A stretch of 13,593 nt of DNA, taken from contig JAWLFI010000059.1 in assembly GCA_041685645.1 (NCBI GenBank), positions 1 to 13,593 of the forward strand, given 5' to 3'. Shown in pieces: positions 6,880-13,593 of this stretch. Under the pieces are notes generated by a model. The model did no database searches, was not told where the DNA came from, and saw nothing but the letters and a program-made list of their open reading frames with translations. Numbering within the stretch: position 1 is the stretch's first letter; every line of letters begins with the position of its first letter. The translations under genes and the position numbers were made by a program. The DNA comes from JAWLFI01 sp041685645 (GTDB taxonomy: Bacteria > Bacteroidota > Bacteroidia > Chitinophagales > Saprospiraceae).

Positions 6880-7715
6880 AAGTCCAATATTTTAATTTCA
6901 ACACGTCGGTTCATTTTTCGCTCTCCATCGTTTCGTTCAAGGGGATATAGAGGTTGTGTCCTGGCAAAGCCTTTATGGCTCAACCGATTGGAATCTATCC
7001 CATTACGTATGAGATATTCGTAGATGTTTTTAGCTCTATTGACGGACAGATCTTCTGACTGGGTATCTTTATCGATACCATCCCGACCTTTGGGTGCGCA
7101 ACATACATGGCCTTGTAATTCGACTTTTAGTGAAGGATGTTCCTGGAGTATTTGGAGCAGATTTTTGAGTTGAGGGATAGACTCCTCGAGTAAAATATGT
7201 CTTCCGGGTTGAAAATGGAGCCGATCGATAATCAATTGATCTCCCCGATTCAAACTGTCCAAATTAAACGCTGAAAAAACCAATGGCTTAGACCTGTTTG
7301 CGAGTACTATGATGACCTTTCGATCCTCTGGAATCCTTTGGTAGGAGGGGGCTTCGCGGTCTATGCTGCCCTGGCCGCGTATGGATTCAATCAGGGATTC
7401 CGGCACGCCCAGCTGATTGAGATATTGCACTACTTTTTTGGCGCGACGTTGGGATAAATCCAAATTATACGGAGAAGAACCCGTGTGGTCTGCATAACCA
7501 TGGATAAGCAATATTTTATTAGAACTTTGAAAGAGTCGCTCTTTCATGAGTTCCAATTGGGTTTTAAAGCTATCTTGTAATTGGTCTTTGTCGTGTTCGA
7601 AATAAACAATTAAGGTATCTCTTTCTCCCGGACTCTGAGCCGCAAGAAAGTTTGCTCCTAAGCTTATTCCTATTAGAATAAGTGTGTAATGAACCCATGA
7701 CTTGTTCAAATCCAT
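6876..7715 (-). CDS. Periplasmic protein with two tandem OmpA-like domains
   Basis: 279 residues from the chosen start. Residues 1-27 form a signal peptide (hydrophobic HYTLILIGISLGANFLA, probable cleavage near LAAQ). Domain 1 (about 34-138) has GYADHTG at 73-79 and NLDLSQRRAKKVVQYL at 84-99, a full match to the OmpA peptidoglycan-binding pattern NxxLSxxRAxxVxxxL. Domain 2 (about 160-277) has GHVCC at 202-206, DLSVNRAKNIYEYL at 222-235 and NRRVEI at 269-274. There is no beta-barrel and no lipoprotein cysteine, so it is probably a soluble periplasmic peptidoglycan-binding protein. The open frame extends upstream to 7796, but those 27 codons would put non-signal sequence before the signal peptide, and a promoter-like sequence lies within them. 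The family is widespread in Bacteroidota; its precise role is unknown. It converges on glnS with no terminator between them. Confidence 0.9.
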   Translation of the reverse strand: MDLNKSWVHYTLILIGISLGANFLAAQSPGERDTLIVYFEHDKDQLQDSFKTQLELMKERLFQSSNKILLIHGYADHTGSSPYNLDLSQRRAKKVVQYLNQLGVPESLIESIRGQGSIDREAPSYQRIPEDRKVIIVLANRSKPLVFSAFNLDSLNRGDQLIIDRLHFQPGRHILLEESIPQLKNLLQILQEHPSLKVELQGHVCCAPKGRDGIDKDTQSEDLSVNRAKNIYEYLIRNGIDSNRLSHKGFARTQPLYPLERNDGERKMNRRVEIKILDF

Positions 7716-7729
7716 AGCATTATTGATAG

Positions 7730-7758
7730 TTAATATACGAATTTTATAACAGACCAAA
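7730..7758 (-). promoter_or_regulatory. Weak promoter candidate for the OmpA-like gene
   Basis: Reading the minus strand, TTTG (7758-7755) is followed after 17 nt by TATATTAA (7737-7730), which matches TAnnTTTG at six of eight positions counting the two free bases. It predicts a start of transcription just upstream of the ATG at 7715, supporting that start over 7796. Confidence 0.3.
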
Positions 7759-7855
7759 AATTTCGGAAAGGCATATCCAGGTCGATAGTAGGTCAATTAG
7801 GCATCAAATTTCAAAATAACTATGCGTAACTGTTTCCCTATCCTTCAAATATCGT

Positions 7856-7863
7856 TAAATTTG
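7856..7863 (+). promoter_or_regulatory. Bacteroidota-type -7 element (TAAATTTG) of glnN
   Basis: TAAATTTG is an exact TAnnTTTG match 64 nt before the glnN ATG. TTTC at 7833-7836, 19 nt upstream, fits the -33 TTTG consensus at three of four positions and the usual spacing. The predicted leader of about 55-60 nt is longer than those of the neighbouring genes; I see no riboswitch or clear repeat in it. Confidence 0.55.
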
Positions 7864-7927
7864 CATCCATTCTTAACCGATTGGGCCAGGTGTATGGTAT
7901 CCTGCCTCATGAAAATACATTCCTACA

Positions 7928-10117
7928 ATGAATACAGGTAGATTGCAAGCGATTCGAACACTGTCAGAGCGCGATCATAGTCAATTGGGGCCGCACGAGC
8001 GGTTGGATGAAAAAATATCAGATTATTACGGTTCTTTGGTTTTTGGTCAGGCAGCAATGCATAATTACATGTCCAAGAAAGTGTATAAAGAAGTTCAAAC
8101 CTGTATTCAATCGGGTAGTAAACTATCGAGAGAGACAGCAGATGAAGTAGCTGCAGCTATGCAATCCTGGGCCATGGATAAGGGAGTCACCCACTATGCT
8201 CATTGGTTCCAACCCTTGACGGGGCGCACGGCCGAAAAACACGACTCTTTTTTCACAATCAATGAGGAGGGACTCCCATTGGAAGAATTTAATGGCAGTG
8301 AACTTGCCCAGCAAGAGCCGGATGGTTCGAGTTTCCCCGGAGGAGGCCTAAGAACCACCTTTGAGGCTCGTGGATATACGGCATGGGATCCTACTTCACC
8401 GGCTTTTATCCTTGAAATGAAGGGGGGGAAGACTCTTTGTATTCCGACGATATTTGTCACCTATTCTGGGGAAGCGATGGACTTTAAATTGCCCTTGCTC
8501 AAGTCCCAAACCTACCTGGAAGATGCAGCGATAAAGGTCGGACAATATTTCAGTAAGGATATTAACAAAGTTACCGTCACTCTGGGCTGGGAGCAGGAAT
8601 ATTTTCTGATTGATGAAGCTCTGTTTTTGGCTCGTCCCGATTTAGTGATGACCGGTCGAACTTTGGTGGGCAAAACGGCGCCGAAGGGACAACAATTGGA
8701 CGACCATTATTTCGGAGCCATTCCCGAACGAGTGTATCGCTTTATGCGCGACTTAGAGATCGAGTGCCATAAATTGGGAATTCCCGTTCGCACGCGGCAT
8801 AATGAGGTGGGGCCCGGACAATACGAATTGGCGCCCATGTTCGAAGAGGTAAATGTGGCGGTAGACCACAACCAGCTGTTGATGGATATGATGGACAAAG
8901 TAGCTCTTCGCCATAAACTGCGCGTTTTATTGCATGAAAAGCCATATGAAGAAGTCAATGGATCGGGGAAGCACAACAACTGGAGCATGGCCACGAACAC
9001 CGGGAAAAACTTGCTGTCTCCCGGCAAAAATCCAGGAAAGAATCTGAGGTTTTTGACCTTTTTTGTGACAGTGATTCGAGCGGTTAAAGCCCATAGTGCT
9101 CTATTGAGAGCATCTGTTGCTTCTGCTTCTAATGACCACCGTCTGGGCGCCAATGAGGCCCCTCCGGCTATTATTTCCGTGTTTATTGGACAGGCTTTGA
9201 CTAAGATTCTTCGCGATATTGAGGAGAAAGAACAAGTGGATGAAAAGGATGTAGCCGAGGTATTGGACTTATTGAGCAAAATACCCAATCTGGAAAAGGA
9301 TAATACTGACCGCAACAGGACTTCGCCTTTTGCCTTTACAGGTAATAAGTTTGAGATTCGAATGGTGGGCTCTACTATGAATTGTGCGGCACCTATGACA
9401 GTCATGAATACTATCGTTGGAGCGCAACTTAGAGATTTTCACGAGAAGGTAGAGGCACAACAAAAAGATGGTGTCGCCTTACAAAGTGCGATTTTAAAGC
9501 AAATTCGTAACTACATTACTGAATCGCGGGATATATTGTTTGAAGGGGATGGATACAGTTCAGATTGGGAAGAGGAAGCCAGTCGCCGCGGATTGCCCAA
9601 TACGCCCAATACGCCGGATGCCCTGCCCGCCTATCTATCGGAATCATCCATTCAATTATTCGGGCAAGCCAATGTGCTATCAGCACGCGAATTGAAAGCG
9701 CATTATGAAGTGATGTTGGAAAATTATATTTTGAAGAGACAAATCGAGTCGAGAACCTTGGGTGAAATGGTGTACAATCTCATCATTCCCGTAGCCCTGA
9801 AATATCAGTCTGATGTCGCAAAAAATATGAGTCGGTTAAAAGCTTGTGGATGGGATGATGATCAACTATCCGTACAAGACGATATTCTTCATCGCATTCA
9901 GGGACAATTACAGATTATACGCGATGGGGTGCAAGCGATGACGGAGTTGCGTAGGGAAGCCCACCAGTATGATGAATCTTCTTGTGCTCAGAAATACGCT
10001 GCTGAAATTCTTCCCCTAATGGAAAATATTCGAGTTGGTGTTGACCGTCTGGAGTACCTGATAGATGACGCTACCTGGCCTTTAGTGAAGTATAGAGAAA
10101 TGCTGTTTCTGCGTTAA
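7928..10117 (+). CDS. glnN: Glutamine synthetase type III
   Basis: Makes glutamine from glutamate, ammonia and ATP in the cytoplasm, the entry point of ammonia assimilation. The 729 residues fit the GSIII subunit (about 730 aa in Bacteroides), much larger than GSI (~470 aa). A GSIII-specific N-terminal region (1-~180; LVFGQAAMHNYM at 37-48) precedes the catalytic core. Recognisable active-site blocks are GWEQEYFLID (220-229, metal-binding glutamates), NEVGPGQYELAP (292-303), NGSGKHNNWSMAT (344-356, ATP/glutamate-binding region), RLGANEAPPAI (405-415) and NRTSPFAFTGNKFEIR (463-478). The C-terminal ~200 residues are helical and GSIII-specific. No Tyr adenylylation site of the GSI type is evident. 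The ATG lacks a good Shine-Dalgarno sequence, normal for the phylum. It stands alone behind its own promoter-like octamer. Intact, with no missing core residue seen. Confidence 0.97.
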   Translation: MNTGRLQAIRTLSERDHSQLGPHERLDEKISDYYGSLVFGQAAMHNYMSKKVYKEVQTCIQSGSKLSRETADEVAAAMQSWAMDKGVTHYAHWFQPLTGRTAEKHDSFFTINEEGLPLEEFNGSELAQQEPDGSSFPGGGLRTTFEARGYTAWDPTSPAFILEMKGGKTLCIPTIFVTYSGEAMDFKLPLLKSQTYLEDAAIKVGQYFSKDINKVTVTLGWEQEYFLIDEALFLARPDLVMTGRTLVGKTAPKGQQLDDHYFGAIPERVYRFMRDLEIECHKLGIPVRTRHNEVGPGQYELAPMFEEVNVAVDHNQLLMDMMDKVALRHKLRVLLHEKPYEEVNGSGKHNNWSMATNTGKNLLSPGKNPGKNLRFLTFFVTVIRAVKAHSALLRASVASASNDHRLGANEAPPAIISVFIGQALTKILRDIEEKEQVDEKDVAEVLDLLSKIPNLEKDNTDRNRTSPFAFTGNKFEIRMVGSTMNCAAPMTVMNTIVGAQLRDFHEKVEAQQKDGVALQSAILKQIRNYITESRDILFEGDGYSSDWEEEASRRGLPNTPNTPDALPAYLSESSIQLFGQANVLSARELKAHYEVMLENYILKRQIESRTLGEMVYNLIIPVALKYQSDVAKNMSRLKACGWDDDQLSVQDDILHRIQGQLQIIRDGVQAMTELRREAHQYDESSCAQKYAAEILPLMENIRVGVDRLEYLIDDATWPLVKYREMLFLR

Positions 10118-10193
10118 TGTAAATAGCTTTTCTAGTGAGAACACGAGCCACGAGAAGCCATGGAGCTGGAGTGGAATCAAAATTGGATTGTAT

Positions 10194-12716
10194 ATGAAGT
10201 TCGGAGCGCTTTTGCTACTCCTTTGCGGATTCTTGTTCAGTCTCTCAGGACAGAATCAAAAGGTATATGTGCATGGTGAGATTCGAGATACAACTGGCGA
10301 AGTATTACCCTTCGCCAGCGTCTATTCTTCAAAAACTGATTATGGCACTTCTAGCAATTTAGACGGACGCTATGCCTTCAATATTTTTCCCGGATCCGAT
10401 CGAATTATTTTTCAGTTTATCGGCTATCAACAACGCACCATATCTGTTGATGCAGCAGTCGGTGATAGCCTGGAGATCAATGTAAAATTGGTGCCCACAG
10501 CGCTCGAGTTGGACCAGGTGCTCATAGCTGGTGATCGCAATCCCGCCGATGAAATCATGAGGGCAGTGATGAAAAAGAGACCTGAATATGAGCGATTGTC
10601 CAATGCCTATCAGGCTCAAGTCTATATCAAGGGACTGTATCGATTAAAAGATGCCCCGGAGAAAATTATGGGTTTCGATATTGGTGGATTGGACTCTATT
10701 ATGGGTGATCTACCTACAAACATTATATACCTCTCCGAGACCAGGTCTCAATATGCTCGTTCTGGAAGAAAATCGAAAGAGGAGGTCCAGGCGTCAAAAA
10801 CCTCGGGAATGAAAAACTTTCCCAGCATTAACAGAGCCTCATTGTTGGATGTTAACTTTTACGAGAGTACCCCCTCTATTTTAGATCGCCCGGTTAAGAG
10901 CCCGCTGGCTGATAATGCTTTTGCGCATTATAAATTTTCTCTCTTGGGGCAATACACGGATAATAATGGATATGTAGTGTATAAAATTGGCGTAAACCCC
11001 CGTCGTGGAGGTGATCCTTTATTCTCCGGATATATTGAAGTGGTAGATGAAGAGTGGTTTCTGCACGGTTTAGAACTCACCACGGATGGGCGAAGGCTCA
11101 ATATTGAATTTATAGATACCCTGACTTTGCGCCAGGCATTTTTAGATAGAAAAGGAGCCTCTGTATGGCCCGTGGTCCAGTCAGATTTCAGAATTTCAGG
11201 ATCGGGCTTTGGATTTGTCGTGGATGGCGGTTTTACAGGCGTAAAGAGTGAATTTATTTTTGATCCGGAAGCATTTACTCTTGATTTCGATCGCGTGCTC
11301 TTGAAGTATTCGGAAGATGCTTTGGACAAGGACAGCACGTTTTGGCGAGCAGGGCGCCCCATTCAACTCAGCAGTGATGAACTGCTGGACTATCAAGTAA
11401 AGGATAGCATAGCAGAAAGGGTCAGCGATCCTGCATTTCAAGATTCTGTAGATCGGGAGAGGAGCAAGTTTGGACTGATGAATTTACTGTCCAGCTATTC
11501 GTATGTCCGCCGTTCAAAGGGGATAAGTTGGTCGGTGAATTCCCCTTTGATCAATATTGAATTTAACCCTACACAAGGTTGGAAAGGGGAGATAGATGGC
11601 AATTTCAGAAAGGATTGGAAGGAAGGGCGTCGAAACAAAACCTCATTCGAGATATATGGAAACCTGGGCTATGGGACGGCTGATGAGCGGTGGAGATCCT
11701 GGGGACAGCTGGCTTTTCAGCATGGATTGGATCGACCTCTTTTGCTTAAATTGACCGGTGGATACAGATTGAATCAAATTTCTCGTGAACGGCCAATCAG
11801 TCTGAATGCGAATCAATTTTCCAATTTGTTTTTCAAAAACCATTTCATTCGGTTTTACGATCAAACGCAGCTTCAACTCGAACTGAATAAAAACCTTGGT
11901 GGAGGCTGGGAATGGTCTCAGTCATTCAACTATGAGAACCGATCGTTAGTGCAGAATAACTCAAATTACTCTTTTTTCCTCGAAGAGCGAGATTACCCTG
12001 TGAATATCCCGGACCACCAAGATGTGGAAAACAATCCGGAGATATGGCAAGAAAATGAGATACTATTGCTCAAGGGTAGGCTGCAGTATAGACCGGGGCT
12101 GAGTTATGTTGATTTGCCCCAGCAGCGGATAGAAGTGCCCGGACAATGGCCTACTTTGGGATTGTCTTATGCCTGGGGAGTCTCGGAGTTTAGCTCTCAT
12201 TCGGACTTCTTTCGCCTCGAATCAGATGTGAAGTACAATCTCAAAATGGGCATCCTGGGCTATTCAAATTGGGTGGCTAAGGCAGGGACTTTTGTGCGGA
12301 ATGAACAGCTCACCTTTTTCGACTATAAACACTTTTCCGGCAACCAATTTTATATCTCTAAGGGAGATTACCGAGAGACCTTCTTAAATCTGCCTTACTA
12401 CCAATTCAGCACTTCCACTGAGTATTTTGAATTCCATTGGCTGCACAATTTCCAGGGGTATCTCCTCAATAAAATTCCCGGGGTGAGAAGACTTGGGTTC
12501 GCACTGGAAGCGAAGGGCAGCTACCTCTTTCACGACGATATTGGGCATTATAATGAACTGAGTTTGGGACTGGATCGCCTGGGCTGGGGCTTGTTTCGAC
12601 TTTTTCGACTGGACCTTGGTTTGAGCTTTGTCGATGGTCAATATCAGGACTGGAGAATCATCTTTGGTTCTCAATTCTCCTTTGATGATTTTACGCAAAA
12701 AGGTACTCGCTTGTAA
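10194..12716 (+). CDS. Outer-membrane protein: CarboxypepD_reg-like domain plus DUF5686
   Basis: 840 residues from the chosen ATG. Residues 1-20 are a signal peptide (MKFGALLLLLCGFLFSLSGQ). Residues ~23-100 form a carboxypeptidase-regulatory-like beta-sandwich, with VHGEIRDTTGEVLPFASV, the glycine turn NLDGRYAF and IIFQFIGYQ as hallmark segments. From ~118 the block DEIMRAVMKKRPEYERL starts the DUF5686 region, which continues as strand-rich sequence with many aromatic residues to the end and probably forms an outer-membrane beta-barrel. There is no TonB plug domain, so it is not a SusC-type transporter. The frame can be extended to a TTG at 10188, but the ATG begins the signal peptide directly. 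A 76-nt gap separates it from glnN; TAGCTTTT at 10124-10131 is a near match to a -7 element, so it may have its own promoter. Biological role unknown; family assignment is from remembered sequence features. Confidence 0.85.
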   Translation: MKFGALLLLLCGFLFSLSGQNQKVYVHGEIRDTTGEVLPFASVYSSKTDYGTSSNLDGRYAFNIFPGSDRIIFQFIGYQQRTISVDAAVGDSLEINVKLVPTALELDQVLIAGDRNPADEIMRAVMKKRPEYERLSNAYQAQVYIKGLYRLKDAPEKIMGFDIGGLDSIMGDLPTNIIYLSETRSQYARSGRKSKEEVQASKTSGMKNFPSINRASLLDVNFYESTPSILDRPVKSPLADNAFAHYKFSLLGQYTDNNGYVVYKIGVNPRRGGDPLFSGYIEVVDEEWFLHGLELTTDGRRLNIEFIDTLTLRQAFLDRKGASVWPVVQSDFRISGSGFGFVVDGGFTGVKSEFIFDPEAFTLDFDRVLLKYSEDALDKDSTFWRAGRPIQLSSDELLDYQVKDSIAERVSDPAFQDSVDRERSKFGLMNLLSSYSYVRRSKGISWSVNSPLINIEFNPTQGWKGEIDGNFRKDWKEGRRNKTSFEIYGNLGYGTADERWRSWGQLAFQHGLDRPLLLKLTGGYRLNQISRERPISLNANQFSNLFFKNHFIRFYDQTQLQLELNKNLGGGWEWSQSFNYENRSLVQNNSNYSFFLEERDYPVNIPDHQDVENNPEIWQENEILLLKGRLQYRPGLSYVDLPQQRIEVPGQWPTLGLSYAWGVSEFSSHSDFFRLESDVKYNLKMGILGYSNWVAKAGTFVRNEQLTFFDYKHFSGNQFYISKGDYRETFLNLPYYQFSTSTEYFEFHWLHNFQGYLLNKIPGVRRLGFALEAKGSYLFHDDIGHYNELSLGLDRLGWGLFRLFRLDLGLSFVDGQYQDWRIIFGSQFSFDDFTQKGTRL

Positions 12717-12726
12717 TCGGAATTAC

Positions 12727-12936
12727 TTAGGCTTTCCACCGGGTCAAAGAGAGATACATAATGACTCCACCCAGAATCATCATAATCAGGTAGATGAGGA
12801 AACCTAAGGCGTCCGAAAAATTGGACATAAAACTCATAAAGGCCAATTGAAGACCCGTCATATTGAGAATGATGGAGGTGAGACCAATGCCAAGTAATGC
12901 AAAGCCTATGAGAGCGCCAATGGGTTTCTTTTTCAT
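12727..12936 (-). CDS. Small two-helix membrane protein
   Basis: 69 residues starting MKKKPIGALIGF. Two hydrophobic helices are visible, at about 6-26 and 43-64, separated by a short loop (SNFSD), with a basic N-terminus and a TRWKA end. No cysteine, catalytic motif or lipobox is present. Its stop lies 10 nt from the end of the converging DUF5686 gene. The reading is favoured over the overlapping 101-codon frame on the same strand because it has clean membrane topology, an ATG start and a Bacteroidota-type octamer just upstream. I do not recognise a named family; it resembles the short conserved hypothetical inner-membrane proteins common in Bacteroidota. Function unknown. Confidence 0.75.
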   Translation of the reverse strand: MKKKPIGALIGFALLGIGLTSIILNMTGLQLAFMSFMSNFSDALGFLIYLIMMILGGVIMYLSLTRWKA

Positions 12937-12961
12937 GTTGGTATATCTTCTGTACAGGGGT

Positions 12962-12969
12962 CAAAGATA
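12962..12969 (-). promoter_or_regulatory. Bacteroidota-type -7 element (TATCTTTG) of the small membrane protein
   Basis: On the minus strand TATCTTTG is an exact TAnnTTTG match, 25 nt before the ATG at 12936, giving a leader of roughly 20 nt. No clear -33 TTTG was found at the usual distance. Confidence 0.5.
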
Positions 12970-13102
12970 CGAACAAGAATGAGTTATAGAAGTTGGCTGT
13001 ATTCCATTATTATTGTAAGTCGACTTTCTTCTAAAGCCTCACACCAATTTATTTGTAGCAATCACCGAATAATAGTATCTTCCGAATCAAAGTTTTTGGT
13101 CT

Positions 13103-13593
13103 ATGATTCAACTGATAGAGTGTCCCAGAGATGCCATGCAAGGGCTGGATGAGTTTATTCCCACTCAGCAGAAAATTGATTACATCAATCAATTGCTGAA
13201 GGTGGGGTTCCATACCATTGATTTTGGAAGCTTCGTTTCACCCAAGGCGATTCCGCAAATGCGAGATACTGCGGAGGTGCTGGCCGGACTCGATCTAAAT
13301 GATCATAGCCCGGAATTATTGGCCATAGTAGCCAATACCAGGGGAGCTAAAGACGCTTGTTCTTTTAAAGAGGTCGATTACCTCGGATATCCATTCAGCA
13401 TTTCCGAAACCTTCCAATTGCGAAATACGAATGCCACAATTCAGGACTCCGTCGATCGCCTGCAAAGGATCACTGATCTGGCCTATAAAAACGATAAGAA
13501 AATGGTCGTGTATATTTCCATGGGTTTTGGCAACCCCTACGGCGATGAATGGAATGCGGATATCGTTAAGCACTGGGTCGAACAGTTGATTGC
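13103..13593 (+). CDS. HMG-CoA lyase family protein (5' part; runs off the window)
   Basis: An ATG at 13103 opens a frame with no stop to the window end (163 complete codons). It begins MIQLIECPRDAMQGL, followed by FIPTQQKIDYINQLL, VGFHTIDFGSFVSPKAIPQM and DTAEVL. This matches the N-terminal half of the hydroxymethylglutaryl-CoA lyase / DRE-TIM barrel family: PRD at residues 8-10 supplies the arginine and aspartate of the active site, and SFVSPK..PQM is a family signature. The expected reaction is cleavage of HMG-CoA to acetoacetate and acetyl-CoA, the last step of leucine breakdown. The form ECPRDAMQG, versus EVGPRDGLQ in canonical enzymes, is as I remember the Bacteroidota subgroup. The downstream catalytic His and Cys residues lie outside the window. 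I see no clean promoter octamer in the 166 nt upstream. Confidence 0.88.
   Translation, partial: MIQLIECPRDAMQGLDEFIPTQQKIDYINQLLKVGFHTIDFGSFVSPKAIPQMRDTAEVLAGLDLNDHSPELLAIVANTRGAKDACSFKEVDYLGYPFSISETFQLRNTNATIQDSVDRLQRITDLAYKNDKKMVVYISMGFGNPYGDEWNADIVKHWVEQLI

Noticed and set aside
7716..7796. Upstream start for the OmpA-like gene
   Set aside because: It would place 27 non-signal residues before a normal signal peptide, and the segment contains a promoter-like sequence.
8707..9405. 232-codon antisense frame inside glnN
   Set aside because: It is a long shadow frame opposite a strongly conserved enzyme; Ser/Arg/Leu-rich with no domain and no promoter-like octamer noted.
9596..9613. Tandem 9-bp repeat CCCAATACG in glnN
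   Set aside because: Two copies only, encoding NTPNTP in a probable loop; normal small-scale slippage, no sign of a phase-variable tract.
10188..10193. TTG start for the DUF5686 gene
   Set aside because: An ATG two codons later begins a textbook signal peptide; the TTG adds only Met-Tyr.
10928..11362. 144-codon antisense frame inside the DUF5686 gene
   Set aside because: Shadow of the real coding frame; no recognisable protein family.
12671..12976. 101-codon minus-strand frame overlapping the small membrane protein
   Set aside because: It overlaps the end of the DUF5686 gene and lacks the clean two-helix topology; the 69-aa frame explains the region better.
13316..13573. 85-codon minus-strand frame at the right end
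   Set aside because: It lies opposite a clear HMG-CoA lyase family reading frame and shows no family features.

Overview
The window looks like chromosomal DNA of a free-living, probably aquatic member of the Bacteroidota. The evidence is a PKD-repeat surface protein with a type IX secretion (T9SS) C-terminal sorting domain, a type III glutamine synthetase, a CarboxypepD_reg-like/DUF5686 outer-membrane protein, a double OmpA-domain protein, and promoter-like octamers matching the Bacteroidota consensus TAnnTTTG. Shine-Dalgarno sequences are weak or absent, as usual in this phylum. I cannot name the genus.

Layout. (1) 1-2706, + strand: 3' part of a giant PKD-repeat adhesin-like protein ending in a T9SS sorting domain; its start lies left of the window. 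(2) 2707-3302: the only large gap. It holds a roughly 224-nt GC-rich element (2880-3103) with several strong nested hairpins inside a long-range closing stem; no protein or known RNA family was recognised. (3) 3303-6879, + strand: argS and glnS, 4 nt apart, a two-gene aminoacyl-tRNA synthetase operon. (4) 6876-7715, - strand: a periplasmic protein with two OmpA-like domains, meeting glnS tail to tail with overlapping stop codons. (5) 7928-10117, + strand: glnN, glutamine synthetase III. (6) 10194-12716, + strand: an outer-membrane protein with a carboxypeptidase-regulatory-like N-terminal domain and a DUF5686 body. (7) 12727-12936, - strand: a 69-aa two-helix membrane protein. (8) 13103 to the window end, + strand: 5' part of an HMG-CoA-lyase family gene.

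Function. Most of the window is core metabolism (Arg and Gln tRNA charging, ammonia assimilation, probable leucine/HMG-CoA catabolism) mixed with Bacteroidota envelope proteins (T9SS cargo, OmpA-like, DUF5686). There is no sign of a phage, plasmid, transposase, CRISPR array or defence island. The two least explained items are the GC-rich foldable element between the adhesin and argS, and the regular architecture of the adhesin: alternating PKD types with one cysteine per domain and a 954-bp higher-order period. Three annotated starts differ from the longest open frame: the adhesin has no start in the window, the OmpA-like gene starts at 7715, and the DUF5686 gene starts at 10194.
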